DNA from: Planctomycetota bacterium
Lineage (GTDB): Bacteria > Planctomycetota > Planctomycetia > Pirellulales > Lacipirellulaceae
Direction of reading: 5' to 3'
NCBI GenBank assembly: GCA_029259915.1
Contig: JAJDED010000061.1
Location: forward strand, 1 to 64,000
DNA: 64,000 nucleotides
Positions 8,506 to 17,873 of this stretch are shown here, one piece after another. Numbering within the stretch: the first letter of the stretch is position 1; each line of letters opens with the position of its first letter. The translations under genes and the position numbers were made by a program. The notes under the pieces were generated by a model, which was not told the origin of the DNA, searched no databases, and was given only the letters and a program-made list of their open reading frames with translations.

Positions 8506-9397
8506 TTTCCCTCCAAAAAAAGTAAAATTGGCTTTTCAACAGATAAGCAGCCAACCTGAAAAGTCGTCCGGGGCGCTACGATGCGTATCCCAATACGATT
8601 ACCTCTCAAAAACCCGACCAGGAAAGTAACAATTCTGCTACTTTGCTGCCCCATCACTCCCGGTCGAATTCCCGCCTACTATTAAGCAAGTACCAACTAT
8701 ACCGCGGCACCCGCGTTTGTGGAACTGTTTCTCATTCAGTTACAGATTAGTCAGTAAAAACCAGCATGTCAAGCATTTTCAGAAAAATTCTCCCAATCCG
8801 ACCTTGGATCCCACATCAGCACCAGATTAGTGCGGCTCCGACTTTCATGATTGCGTGGATCTGGCAGATTGTCTAGAAAATTCTCGATTCTCACTGGTAT
8901 TTAGGGGCCCAAGCACGATCCAATCGTTTCAAAAGGTACAGTCGCGAGGAGCGATTCGTCGGAGGACAAGGTTTCATCCCCTTCGGCCCTTAGATCTCAG
9001 CCGTTGGCTCTGGGCCAGCTCTATGAGATTTCCTAAGAGTGCCAAGTGTAGGTGGGGCATCATCGCGGCTTCTTGCCATTCTCATCGCTGTGTATGTCTT
9101 TCACGATTCGCCTATAAGCGAACTCGAAAATGACCTGATCATTGAAGGCGGTTTCCAGTTAGCGACGAGCTCGAGCACTGACGCACCATTCGCGTCCACT
9201 CGGCCTATGATGCCGTGAAGGCGGGTTTAGCTTCTTCGGTAATTCGTGGGAAATCAGCTAGTGATGTGTTATTGTGGAAGATAACTTTAGGTTTGTTGGA
9301 TGCAAAACGGTTTTGCAGCTGTGACATTGCACTGAATCAATCCGATCGCCGATGCTTTTCTAGATTCGGTGCGATCCGCTAGAGAGGGAGTCCTTCA
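8506..9397. other. Long divergent intergenic region with a possible LacI-type site at 8721-8734
   Basis: About 890 bp separate the divergent genes at 8505 and 9398. No reading frame here looks like protein. At 8721-8734 the sequence GGAACTGTTTCTCA matches, with one mismatch, GAAACTGTTTCTCA at 12564-12577 in front of the lacI-type gene. GAGGGAG at 9385-9391 is the ribosome site for the 9398 gene. Nothing else clear was seen. Confidence 0.4.
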
Positions 9398-11452
9398 ATG
9401 CGTTTGTTTGGATGTGCTGTGCGACTGGTTGGAATGCTATGGGCATTTCTTGCTTTGTCGTCGGCGTCAATCCTGTCAGGGCAAACGTTCACGGACGTTA
9501 CCAATAACGCGGGGATCACGCATGTCCATACGACATCGGCACTCATCGCAGGGTTACCTGGCACTTCATTTATGACGGGCGGAGTTGCTGCGGGGGATTA
9601 CGACAACGACGGCTACACCGACTTGATGTTTACGCGGCTGAACGACACCGATCTCCTTTACCGCAACTTGGGCAACGGCACATTCGAGGCCCGCTCGGCA
9701 ACCGCCGGCTTCACGGTGCCCACGCTTACCAACGGCGTCGTAAGTGGAGATGTCGACAACGACGGCGACTTGGATCTCTACATGACGACATCTGCTGGGG
9801 GCATGCGAAATTACTTATACCTGAATGATGGCACAGGTTTTTTTACGGATTCAGGAACAACGCGCACGGTAGCGCTCTCAAATGGCGTGACTCGAAGTGG
9901 CCAGGGAGCGAGCTTTGGGGACTACAACAACGATGGTTACCTCGACTTGGTTGCAGCCGAATGGGGCAATTTCGTTGCCGACAGCCAATCGCGGCTGTTC
10001 GAGAATCGAGGCGCCACGCAACCTGGTTTCTTCGACGACGTCACCGCAGCTTCAGGCACCGACGTGTATCGTAAAGACCGAACTTATCGCTTCTCTCCTC
10101 GGCTCGTTGATCTTGACCGAGACGGCCATCTCGATCTAGCCGTGGCGTCTGACTTCGTAACAAGCCAGCTGTTCTGGAGCAACGGAGACGGAACATTCAC
10201 CGATGGCACCATCCCAGCGGGCGTTGGAACGGACTTGAACGGTATGGGTTCCACTTTCGGCGACTATGACGGCGATGGCGACCTCGATTGGTTTATTACC
10301 AACATCACCGCCGCACCGGGAGCGCCCCCTGCTTTCGGTGGCTATAACCGCCTCTATCGTAATGACGGCAACCGCCAGTTTACCGATGTCACCCAAGCAG
10401 CCGGAGTTCGCGACTCCCGCTGGTCCTGGGGAACCACGTTCTTCGACTACGACAACGACGGCGACTTGGATCTTGTCGCTACCAACGGGTATAACGGGCA
10501 AGGGTGGCTCGACGATCGTACCTTCCTTTGGCGTAATGACAACGGGGTGTTTACCGATGTGTCAGATTCAGAAGGAATTACCGATACCGGACAGGGACGT
10601 GGCCTTGCGCACCTCGACTACGACAACGATGGCGATCTCGATCTTGTGATTGTCAATAACGAAGCGCAGCCAATTCTCTATCGAAACGATAGCGGCAACG
10701 CCAACGACTACCTGCGGATAGAGGCAGAAGGCACGCTCTCTAATCGTGACGGGATCGGCGCGTTTATCACCGTGACGCCTGACCTCGACAATCCGCAGCA
10801 ACGCATGGTTTGGGATGTTGATGGCGGCAGTAGCTTCCTAAGCCAGAATGAACGGATCGCCCACTTTGGACTAGGGCAATCCAGTGGGACGGTCGATTTA
10901 GTGACGATCGAATGGACCAGCGGACTTGTCCAACATCTACACGGCCTCAATGCAAACCAGACGTTGACCGTCGTCGAAATAGATGAGCAAGCTGTCGCCG
11001 GCGACGTAGATTTTAGCGGTGTGATCGACGCTTCCGACGTCGATTGGCTTCGCACGGCCATCGAGCAACCCGAACTCTATGCGTCGGTGTTTGGAGTTCC
11101 CGCTGAGGTCTCGGCAGATTTGACGGGGAACGGAACCGTCGACGTGGCCGACGTAGACTATCTGCTGAACTTCATCGTCGGTACCCAATACGGCGATCTG
11201 AATCTTGACGGGTCAGTAGATCAGACCGACCTGTCGCTCTGGCAATCCGGATTCGGGCTCTCTTCCAGTGCAGGCTATTTGGACGGAGATATTGATGGTG
11301 ACCACGATGTGGATGGCGCCGATTTTCTAGTTTTGCAGCGTCAGATTGGCTTTGGGGGTCAGCCCGTTTCCCAATCGCAAATGGTCCCCGAGCCACATTC
11401 GCTTGTGCTGGTGTTTGCCACCATGCTCTGTGCCGGAATGCGGAAATTGTGA
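9398..11452 (+). CDS. FG-GAP/VCBS propeller protein with ASPIC/UnbV, dockerin-like and PEP-CTERM parts
   Basis: 684 residues; the ATG has GAGGGAG upstream. A signal peptide (about 1-30) is followed by seven or so FG-GAP/VCBS calcium-binding blades with the D-Y-D-N-D-G-x-x-D-L pattern (for example GDYDNDGYTDLMF and GDYDGDGDLDWFI), forming an integrin-like beta-propeller. Around 450-530 lies an ASPIC/UnbV domain (VDGGSSFLSQNERIAHFGLG ... VDLVTIEW), as in CRTAC1-like proteins. Dockerin-type repeats follow (GDVDFSGVIDASDVDWL, GDLNLDGSVDQTDLSLW, GDHDVDGADFLVLQR), then a PEP-CTERM end (VPEPHS). Probably a surface-attached adhesion or glycan-binding protein. It is transcribed convergently with the lacI-type gene, 27 bp apart. 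Confidence 0.85.
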   Translation: MRLFGCAVRLVGMLWAFLALSSASILSGQTFTDVTNNAGITHVHTTSALIAGLPGTSFMTGGVAAGDYDNDGYTDLMFTRLNDTDLLYRNLGNGTFEARSATAGFTVPTLTNGVVSGDVDNDGDLDLYMTTSAGGMRNYLYLNDGTGFFTDSGTTRTVALSNGVTRSGQGASFGDYNNDGYLDLVAAEWGNFVADSQSRLFENRGATQPGFFDDVTAASGTDVYRKDRTYRFSPRLVDLDRDGHLDLAVASDFVTSQLFWSNGDGTFTDGTIPAGVGTDLNGMGSTFGDYDGDGDLDWFITNITAAPGAPPAFGGYNRLYRNDGNRQFTDVTQAAGVRDSRWSWGTTFFDYDNDGDLDLVATNGYNGQGWLDDRTFLWRNDNGVFTDVSDSEGITDTGQGRGLAHLDYDNDGDLDLVIVNNEAQPILYRNDSGNANDYLRIEAEGTLSNRDGIGAFITVTPDLDNPQQRMVWDVDGGSSFLSQNERIAHFGLGQSSGTVDLVTIEWTSGLVQHLHGLNANQTLTVVEIDEQAVAGDVDFSGVIDASDVDWLRTAIEQPELYASVFGVPAEVSADLTGNGTVDVADVDYLLNFIVGTQYGDLNLDGSVDQTDLSLWQSGFGLSSSAGYLDGDIDGDHDVDGADFLVLQRQIGFGGQPVSQSQMVPEPHSLVLVFATMLCAGMRKL

Positions 11453-11479
11453 TGAGGTTAAGAACAAGCTTTTGATCCG

Positions 11480-12559
11480 CTATAGGGCGCTGTTCCCAAT
11501 TTCCACGCGGGTACCGTCAGGCAAAATACGAACCGGATCGACGGGCGGCTGACCCGTGGAGTTGTTGATTTCTAGCCAGCTTGACAAGATCCGGTGTCCA
11601 GGCCGATCGCCGTTGCTCGCCTCCACACAGCGGGCAAGCTCTGAAAACGCTTCGTATCCGACTTGGCGGGCGTCTTGGCATACGGCGGTCATCTGGGGAT
11701 AGACATAGTTGCGTGAATCTCGATCGTCGAAACCGACAACTGAAAGATCTTTGGGAATCTCAATGCCCAGGCTCTGTGCCCTATGGATCAAGCCGATTGC
11801 AATAGGCGGGTCCGTGATGTAGACCGCCGTGGGCGGTTGGGGCACGCTCATCAGGTTGCGAAGCAATTGAGCCCCGTCCTGGCGGTGGGCGGGGATCCGG
11901 AAAACAATGCTGCGATCTACTTCTAGGCCATGCGCCTCAAGGGTCTTGCAATAAGCGGTAAACCGGTCACAGTGGTCGCCGTCTTCATACTCGTTAGCCG
12001 CAAACGCGATCCGCTGGTGCCCCAGCGTAATAAGGTGATCTACTGCCCGTGAACTGGATTCAATGGAATCGGCGTAAACAAAACTCAAGTTTGGGTGATC
12101 AAAATGGTCGCCTACTACGACGGCGGGAAAATTCTCCTTTGCAATCTGTTTGCAAATAAGACGACCATCGACTGTGGACCGCAAAATCACGCCCCGGACA
12201 CCTTTGCGTAGGAAGAATTGGGTGTAAGACTCCTCGGGACGTTTATCGCGCACGGGGTTGAGAATCACTAGGTCCAATGTGGTCAAATCCATGGCCTGTC
12301 CCATGCCCTCGATAAGGGCCGCGTCGTACGGCGAACCCAGAGAAAAAGGACAAGCATAGACCAGAGCTAGAAACGATGTGGCCCGTCGAGCCACGTTGGG
12401 CACGTAGCCGCAGCGGTTCACCGCATCCAAGACCTTTACGCGAACCTCCTCGGTTACGGCTGGGCTGTTGTTGATTACCCGGGATACGGTCGCGATGGAA
12501 ACTCCCGCATTTTCAGCAACTTGTCGAATCGTTGGCACGGTGGTATCATCCTGTAACAA
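11480..12559 (-). CDS. LacI/GalR-family transcriptional regulator
   Basis: 359 residues. The helix-turn-helix plus hinge occupies residues 8-60 (TIRQVAENAGVSIATVSRVIN, then VRVKVLDAVNRCGYVPN). The rest is a periplasmic-binding-protein-like ligand domain with FVYADSIESSSRAVDHLITLGHQRIAF and SVVGFDDRD, both characteristic of sugar-responsive members. It is divergent from the GPH symporter gene at 12826 (266 bp apart), so it probably controls sugar uptake and the neighbouring glucan genes. The palindrome GAAACTGTTTC at 12564-12574, just before its own start, is a candidate operator and implies autoregulation. The ligand is not predictable; an oligosaccharide from beta-glucan would fit the context. 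Confidence 0.92.
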   Translation of the reverse strand: MLQDDTTVPTIRQVAENAGVSIATVSRVINNSPAVTEEVRVKVLDAVNRCGYVPNVARRATSFLALVYACPFSLGSPYDAALIEGMGQAMDLTTLDLVILNPVRDKRPEESYTQFFLRKGVRGVILRSTVDGRLICKQIAKENFPAVVVGDHFDHPNLSFVYADSIESSSRAVDHLITLGHQRIAFAANEYEDGDHCDRFTAYCKTLEAHGLEVDRSIVFRIPAHRQDGAQLLRNLMSVPQPPTAVYITDPPIAIGLIHRAQSLGIEIPKDLSVVGFDDRDSRNYVYPQMTAVCQDARQVGYEAFSELARCVEASNGDRPGHRILSSWLEINNSTGQPPVDPVRILPDGTRVEIGNSAL

Positions 12560-12563
12560 GTTT

Positions 12564-12577
12564 GAAACTGTTTCTCA
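12564..12577. promoter_or_regulatory. Candidate operator of the LacI-family regulator
   Basis: GAAACTGTTTC (12564-12574) is an 11-bp palindrome around a central T, 5 bp upstream of the regulator's start codon. A near-identical 14-mer lies at 8721-8734 upstream of a PEP-CTERM gene. Most LacI-family operators are even palindromes with a central CG, which weakens the call. Confidence 0.35.
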
Positions 12578-12825
12578 GTTTTCATCTTAGTCGCTTTCTC
12601 TTGGCTGTCAAATTCCATTCGAAAATAGACATTCGTAAAAGGTTGCCTGCCGACCAAATGCTGCAGAAAAAGCCGAAACCACTCCGATGATTGCTTCACA
12701 AGCAAAAAAAGGAATTCTGGCATGAATACCACATTAATAGCCTGGACACGCGTCCAACAAGTATTTGACTTGAGTCACTGTTCTATATGTATTGGCAAAG
12801 ATTCTGATGAGAATCGAGACTTCGG

Positions 12826-14274
12826 ATGACTGAGCCAGACCACTATGCCACTGCACCCGAAGATCGGATCTCCATTGGGCAAAAATCCGCATATGCCATT
12901 GGCATGCTGGTCAATAACCTGCAGGCAGCTGCGCTGCCGGCGATGGTCGTCATTCTGAATCTCGGCCTGAAAATGGATCCGGTTTTAGTGGGCATCATCC
13001 TCTTTGCCCCTCGCATCTTCGATGCCGTGTCTGATCCGATGATGGGCTACATTTCGGATAACACACGGTCCCGATGGGGGAGGCGCAGGCCTTATATCCT
13101 TGCCGGCGCGATTCTTGCCGGGTTGGTCTTTGCCGCTATGTGGCAGCTACCCGCAGGTCACTCGGAAAGCTTCTACTTTTGGATCTTCATGACTGCGTCA
13201 ATTCTCTATTTCCTCACTTACACCGTGTACGCAACGCCATTTGTTGCCTTCGGTTTTGAAATGACTCCCGACTATCACGAACGGACTCGCCTGCAAGCTT
13301 TTGCCAATACGGCTGGCCAACTCGCCTGGGTGGGAGTTCCCTGGTTTTACGCAATCATGGCCAGCGACATGTTCTCGGACACGGTACAGGGAGCACGAAT
13401 TTTGGCTCTCTGGGTAGGTGGGACTATTTGCATCCTAGGAATGGTCCCTGCAATTTTCTGCCGAGAGAAGTACGCTTCGCTGCCCAATGTGGAAGATCTC
13501 GCCAATGAATCTAGCGACCAAAAAGGCCTCTGGGGCCATACCAAGGACTTTTTCAATGGCGTTGGCACTACGTTCAAGTGCCGCCCGTTTGTCAAACTTT
13601 GTTCTGCAACCTTTTTGGTTTTCAATGGTTTCCAATTAGGGGCATCATTTTCGTTGTACGTAATGATTTATTACGTATTTTTCGGAGACGATGAAAAAGC
13701 CGGCATACTCTTTGGGTTGTTTGGAACGTTGACTGCCGTTTGCACGCTGGCGGTGATCCCATTAACCGCATGGATCTCGACGAAGATTGGCAAACGTAAA
13801 ACCTTTTTAGTAACTATTTCTCTCTCACTCGTCGGATACGCTTTGAAGTGGTTCGGCTACAATCCCGAACATCCGTATTGGTTGATTGCCTCCTGTCCAT
13901 TCGTTGCCTTCGGAACAGGTTCGCTGTTTACCCTGATGGGTTCCATGGTGGCCGACGTTTGCGACTATGATGAACTCGAAAGCAATCAACGCCGCGAAGG
14001 AGTTTTTGGAGCGATCTATTGGTGGATGGTAAAACTAGGCATGGCACTGGCGGGACTTCTTTCGGGAATCATGCTCAAAGCATCCGGCTTTGATGTCGAG
14101 CTGGTTTCGTCCCAGTCGGATCAGACTCTGTTTTTTTTGAGAGTTTTTGACGTTGGCGTTCCGATGGTAACTTCGGCGATTGCAATTTGGATTATCTCCA
14201 CGTATGAAATAACCGAAGCAATGGCGCACGAGATCCGCGAGGAGCTTGAACAGCGAAGAGGAAGACCGGACTGA
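12826..14274 (+). CDS. MFS sugar:cation symporter of the GPH type
   Basis: 482 residues with about twelve membrane segments. It starts IGQKSAYAIGMLVNNLQ. The loop between segments 2 and 3 carries D-N-T-R-S-RWGRRRPYI, the hallmark of the glycoside-pentoside-hexuronide:cation symporter family. The segment MVADVCDYDELESNQRREG with FGAIYWWMVKLG is also typical of this family in its second half. It should import a mono- or oligosaccharide with H+ or Na+. Located between its likely regulator (lacI-type, divergent) and the phosphorylase gene (convergent, 58 bp), it is the probable importer of glucan oligosaccharides for cytoplasmic phosphorolysis. Confidence 0.9.
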   Translation: MTEPDHYATAPEDRISIGQKSAYAIGMLVNNLQAAALPAMVVILNLGLKMDPVLVGIILFAPRIFDAVSDPMMGYISDNTRSRWGRRRPYILAGAILAGLVFAAMWQLPAGHSESFYFWIFMTASILYFLTYTVYATPFVAFGFEMTPDYHERTRLQAFANTAGQLAWVGVPWFYAIMASDMFSDTVQGARILALWVGGTICILGMVPAIFCREKYASLPNVEDLANESSDQKGLWGHTKDFFNGVGTTFKCRPFVKLCSATFLVFNGFQLGASFSLYVMIYYVFFGDDEKAGILFGLFGTLTAVCTLAVIPLTAWISTKIGKRKTFLVTISLSLVGYALKWFGYNPEHPYWLIASCPFVAFGTGSLFTLMGSMVADVCDYDELESNQRREGVFGAIYWWMVKLGMALAGLLSGIMLKASGFDVELVSSQSDQTLFFLRVFDVGVPMVTSAIAIWIISTYEITEAMAHEIREELEQRRGRPD

Positions 14275-14331
14275 CGGCAACGACGTTTCGGTTGCATCGA
14301 CGGTTGACCCGCTCTTAATTCATTTGCGGCG

Positions 14332-17300
14332 TTACGCTCGCAGAATCTGCTCTTGAGGAATCTGAACGTCAATCCGTACGATCTCGCCCGTGCGTTCGAA
14401 CAGCTTAAGGCTTAATTCCGCACTGAGGCTTTCCTGTTTCAAGGAGACGGCCTTGCCGTCTGCGAGAGTTACGTCAACTTGCAAAGGCGCCTCCGACAAT
14501 TGGTAAACCACCGGCACCTGGCAAAAAGTGAATGCGAGTGATCCCGACGGGAGTTCCATCCTTTGCTTGTCACCTGCGAGATCAAAGTACGTGAATTCGG
14601 CTTCGCTCTCAAAGAACTCTCGTCGACGCAGCAGCAGGGGCTGAAATCGCAACCGGCCATCGCTGACGACCACTCCCAATTCGCCTTGCCGGGTAAGAAT
14701 CTCTTCTTTCACTTGGCCCGTCATACCCGGTTGTTGGGCTCCAATGTGCTTGGGCGTGTGCGAGTAGGGGTCTGTGGGAAACGCACCGTATTCGCTAGGT
14801 GTCTTATCGGAACTCAGGCCGCCTCGGACCAAAAAATAAGCGTCGGCAAGGGCCTCGACAATAGATTTCGACGCTTGTCGGTCGGAGGCGTTGAGCACGT
14901 TTTCTTGAATGGCCAGCAGAAGTTTCGAAACCATGTGCCAATAAACGCATCCAATGCCTTCATAACCATACATCGTGCCCGAACGGCCCGTGTAAGTCTT
15001 GTGACAAAACACTTCTTCAAAGACATCAAGAACCTGCTGTCGATCGCTGGTAACCAACTCCGTCCATCGATCGTCAAGGGCCAACCGATCTAACCGATCC
15101 TCCAAGTCTGCCTGCTTTTGGATCGCGTGGAAGAAGTGATAGTTCTCAAACACATCGCAGACAATGATCGTGGAGTCTTCCGCTTCAACAAGTTGCTGGA
15201 GCAGTTTTACCGATTTCACACGGTTTGCATCAATCTGATTTCGCTCCAAGAACCCTGGTAGCTTCCGATCAGGGTAGAGCATAAAACTGCGTTGATTGGG
15301 GCGGTATAATTTGCTGTCGAACATCGCGTCGACTAATTCGGCAGCCTGCCCCGCGTCAAGCATGCCACTACTCAGCGCCGCAACCTGGCCTTCCAGCATT
15401 TCGTAAAGGTTGTTTACACCTGCAGCGTGGTCGTTGTCTTTCAAATCAAGCAAATTGTACGCGTGGTAAAGGTAGTCCTCGCGACGATTCGCACGAATCG
15501 AATGATCGAGATACCCGGCAGCCAGCCGAAAGAATTCAACGAGTTCGGTGCTGCTTATCGTGTGTTTTCCGGAGAAGCCCTCATCATAAACCTTCAGACG
15601 ATAGTCAGAAAATGCTTTTCCGGCCTCCTCCAACATATGCCCGCGATCGTCCTCGGTAATCGTCGATTCGTTCAGCAGTGGGCGGTTATGTTGCAAGAGG
15701 GTGCGGATGCCTCGGAACCATTGCTCGACTTCCACAGAAATTGCAAATCGTCGATCGCCAAGCTCTCTCAACAATTGGACGAGTAATTTTAGATGGCGAC
15801 GCAGGTAACAGACCGTTACCATCGATAATCCAGAACCCACGAGCGCATTGTTGGCGTCGTTCCATTCAGGTCGCTGCGTGTTGAGCCAAATGCCTCCATC
15901 CACGGCAAAGTTGGAAAGCTTGGTAAGCACCGGGACGAGAAGCTTTTCCATGAGGTTGACGTAGTAAACCTCGCCCTGCGCGTCGAGGACTAGTTTGCCA
16001 TCGTCGCCCAGGGTTTCAACACGGCGACTAATTTCCGTAGCGGTGAATCGATCGTAGTCGATCGTTTCGCACCTATTGGCGACGATCTCGTCATACGATT
16101 TAATGCGATAAGGCACGTTCGCATAGCAGAAGATTTGATCTTCGAACAATTGTTCCAACTTGCCAGGAAAAAACTTGTGCAATGCTTCCAGCAGTTTCGT
16201 TAAATAGATGATCTGATGGTCGCCCCAGTAGCCAATGTTGCTCCAAGGGTCTTCCGGGTCTTGCTCCTCCCAGTCGATGCCATTTCGGGTAATGCGGTAG
16301 GGATTGAATCCGTCGACCGTCGAGGCATTGACGAATTTGGCAACCATGCTTGGAAGAAACGCGGGAAAGCTAGTCCCCAGCGCTTCCCAGTTTTGAAAGA
16401 TGTCGCGCCAGTTACCTTGGTAGTTGTAAATTTTCGATCTGTCGTCATTGCGAACATGAATCTCAAATACATTCCAGGGGCGACTTGGGTCTCCATGCCG
16501 ACGACTAAAAGTAAGCGGCAAGTATTCCAGCACCAAACGTGTCAGATCCGTATTTCCCTGTTTGCGAGCCCGAGCAACCAATTCCGTGTACTCGATCCGC
16601 TCGGGCAACGCATGCAAGAATGTCTGTTCTGCACTCTTTACCGTTTGATTCCTAGCTGTAACAAAATCTGAAAAATCGCGTGTTTCAACCAAATAGTTCC
16701 ATGCAAACACGCCACCCCGCATGTTGTTGAACAACACATTTGCAAAGTGGTGTGCGGTTGCCAGTTGACTTCCGGTTGCTTGCAGGCCGTCTGCACTTGC
16801 AACATTCTGCAACAGATCACGGTGATCCTTTTGAATCGTCTCTTCCAGTGCGTCCTCTATCGGCGCATCGGCAAGCAACTGCTTGCAGATCCCTGCAACC
16901 TGCTGATGGTCACGACATACGTCGGCCACAGTGGTCCACGTACGCGACTGGCCCGGCGCTAGCTTTACCGAAGCGAAAGTAAAGTAATTGCCTCGTTGAC
17001 CAGTGCTTGAAGCTTCGGGCTGGGGTGTGGCCCCACTACAAAATGCGTGGAGTCCTGCGGAGGACAGAAAGACCTGGCCATCCGGCAAACCGCGGCACCA
17101 GACGATCGTGGCTTTCAGAACCTCGGCGGCTTCAGCCCGGTCGAGGATCTGCGACGTCAGGCTATAGACGCCCATTCCCGTCTCCGAGTCGTATTCGTTG
17201 TGCTTATAAGCATCCACCAAACAACTCGCGCGTTGATAGGTAGAGAGCGGCACGCCGCTAAGACTTATGTTCTGAAGTCCGTCGACGAGCTCGATTTCAA

Positions 17301-17814
17301 CTTCACGCGATCCAGTGTTCTCTAGTGTCGCTGTGCGTACGAAACCGAACTGCGTTGAAGTTCTCCAACTGTATCGGAAGGTCAGTCCCAGACGTTCGTT
17401 GATTTCCTCGAAGATTACCTGGTTCCCCACGATGTGTTTAATCAACCTGCGCGTCCCGGCTTTGCTGCCCGTGGTGCCGTTCTTGAATGGCTGCCAGATG
17501 GAATGGTCAGCCGACTCTTCTCGATGCCGAATCAGCGTGATTGGCCCTGTATGTCGATAGCAATCGTGCAGTTTGTCGGCCGTTAGGTAGGGAAACAAGC
17601 AGTTTTCAGCCGAAACGCGTCCTGCAGTGAGTCCACCTGACGAAGAAACATACATCCAGTGATCGCCGACGCTCACTATGCTCATTAAGAACGGCGGAAT
17701 TTCGTCGTAGTTTTGAATTTGATAAAAGTCTTGTCCATCGATTTCGACAAAGCTTCCAGATGCTGACGAATCTTGTCGAGCCGACGCTGTGATTCCAGTC
17801 AAAGTTTTACTCAT
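14332..17814 (-). CDS. Large glycan phosphorylase, GH94/GH149-like (predicted beta-1,3-glucan phosphorylase)
   Basis: 1160 residues, no signal peptide, so cytoplasmic. An N-terminal beta-sandwich opens with SFVEIDGQDFYQIQNYDEIPPFLMSI and YVSSSGGLTAGR. An alpha/alpha-barrel follows with PWNVFEIHVRNDDRSKIYNYQGNWRDIFQNWEAL in pieces, WNDANNALVGSG, and a conserved YEGIGCVYWHMVSKLLLA near 930. This order matches the cellobiose-phosphorylase superfamily. The length of about 1100-1160 residues, well above the roughly 800 of classic GH94 enzymes, fits GH149 beta-1,3-glucan phosphorylases, a family described from Euglena and bacterial sequences. Predicted reaction: beta-1,3-oligoglucan plus phosphate gives glucose-1-phosphate. 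Phosphorylase superfamily is fairly sure; the exact family and substrate are inferred from length and from the GH16/GH17 neighbours. Confidence 0.72.
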   Translation of the reverse strand: MSKTLTGITASARQDSSASGSFVEIDGQDFYQIQNYDEIPPFLMSIVSVGDHWMYVSSSGGLTAGRVSAENCLFPYLTADKLHDCYRHTGPITLIRHREESADHSIWQPFKNGTTGSKAGTRRLIKHIVGNQVIFEEINERLGLTFRYSWRTSTQFGFVRTATLENTGSREVEIELVDGLQNISLSGVPLSTYQRASCLVDAYKHNEYDSETGMGVYSLTSQILDRAEAAEVLKATIVWCRGLPDGQVFLSSAGLHAFCSGATPQPEASSTGQRGNYFTFASVKLAPGQSRTWTTVADVCRDHQQVAGICKQLLADAPIEDALEETIQKDHRDLLQNVASADGLQATGSQLATAHHFANVLFNNMRGGVFAWNYLVETRDFSDFVTARNQTVKSAEQTFLHALPERIEYTELVARARKQGNTDLTRLVLEYLPLTFSRRHGDPSRPWNVFEIHVRNDDRSKIYNYQGNWRDIFQNWEALGTSFPAFLPSMVAKFVNASTVDGFNPYRITRNGIDWEEQDPEDPWSNIGYWGDHQIIYLTKLLEALHKFFPGKLEQLFEDQIFCYANVPYRIKSYDEIVANRCETIDYDRFTATEISRRVETLGDDGKLVLDAQGEVYYVNLMEKLLVPVLTKLSNFAVDGGIWLNTQRPEWNDANNALVGSGLSMVTVCYLRRHLKLLVQLLRELGDRRFAISVEVEQWFRGIRTLLQHNRPLLNESTITEDDRGHMLEEAGKAFSDYRLKVYDEGFSGKHTISSTELVEFFRLAAGYLDHSIRANRREDYLYHAYNLLDLKDNDHAAGVNNLYEMLEGQVAALSSGMLDAGQAAELVDAMFDSKLYRPNQRSFMLYPDRKLPGFLERNQIDANRVKSVKLLQQLVEAEDSTIIVCDVFENYHFFHAIQKQADLEDRLDRLALDDRWTELVTSDRQQVLDVFEEVFCHKTYTGRSGTMYGYEGIGCVYWHMVSKLLLAIQENVLNASDRQASKSIVEALADAYFLVRGGLSSDKTPSEYGAFPTDPYSHTPKHIGAQQPGMTGQVKEEILTRQGELGVVVSDGRLRFQPLLLRRREFFESEAEFTYFDLAGDKQRMELPSGSLAFTFCQVPVVYQLSEAPLQVDVTLADGKAVSLKQESLSAELSLKLFERTGEIVRIDVQIPQEQILRA

Positions 17815-17873
17815 GTCTGTGTTCCGTAAAAACTAGGTGTCTTCATAAGAGAGTTTGGTACAGAATGAATTTA

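Noticed and set aside
8855-9133. 92-codon plus-strand frame in the divergent intergenic region
   Set aside because: Basic, low-complexity translation without ribosome site; lies in a regulatory region.
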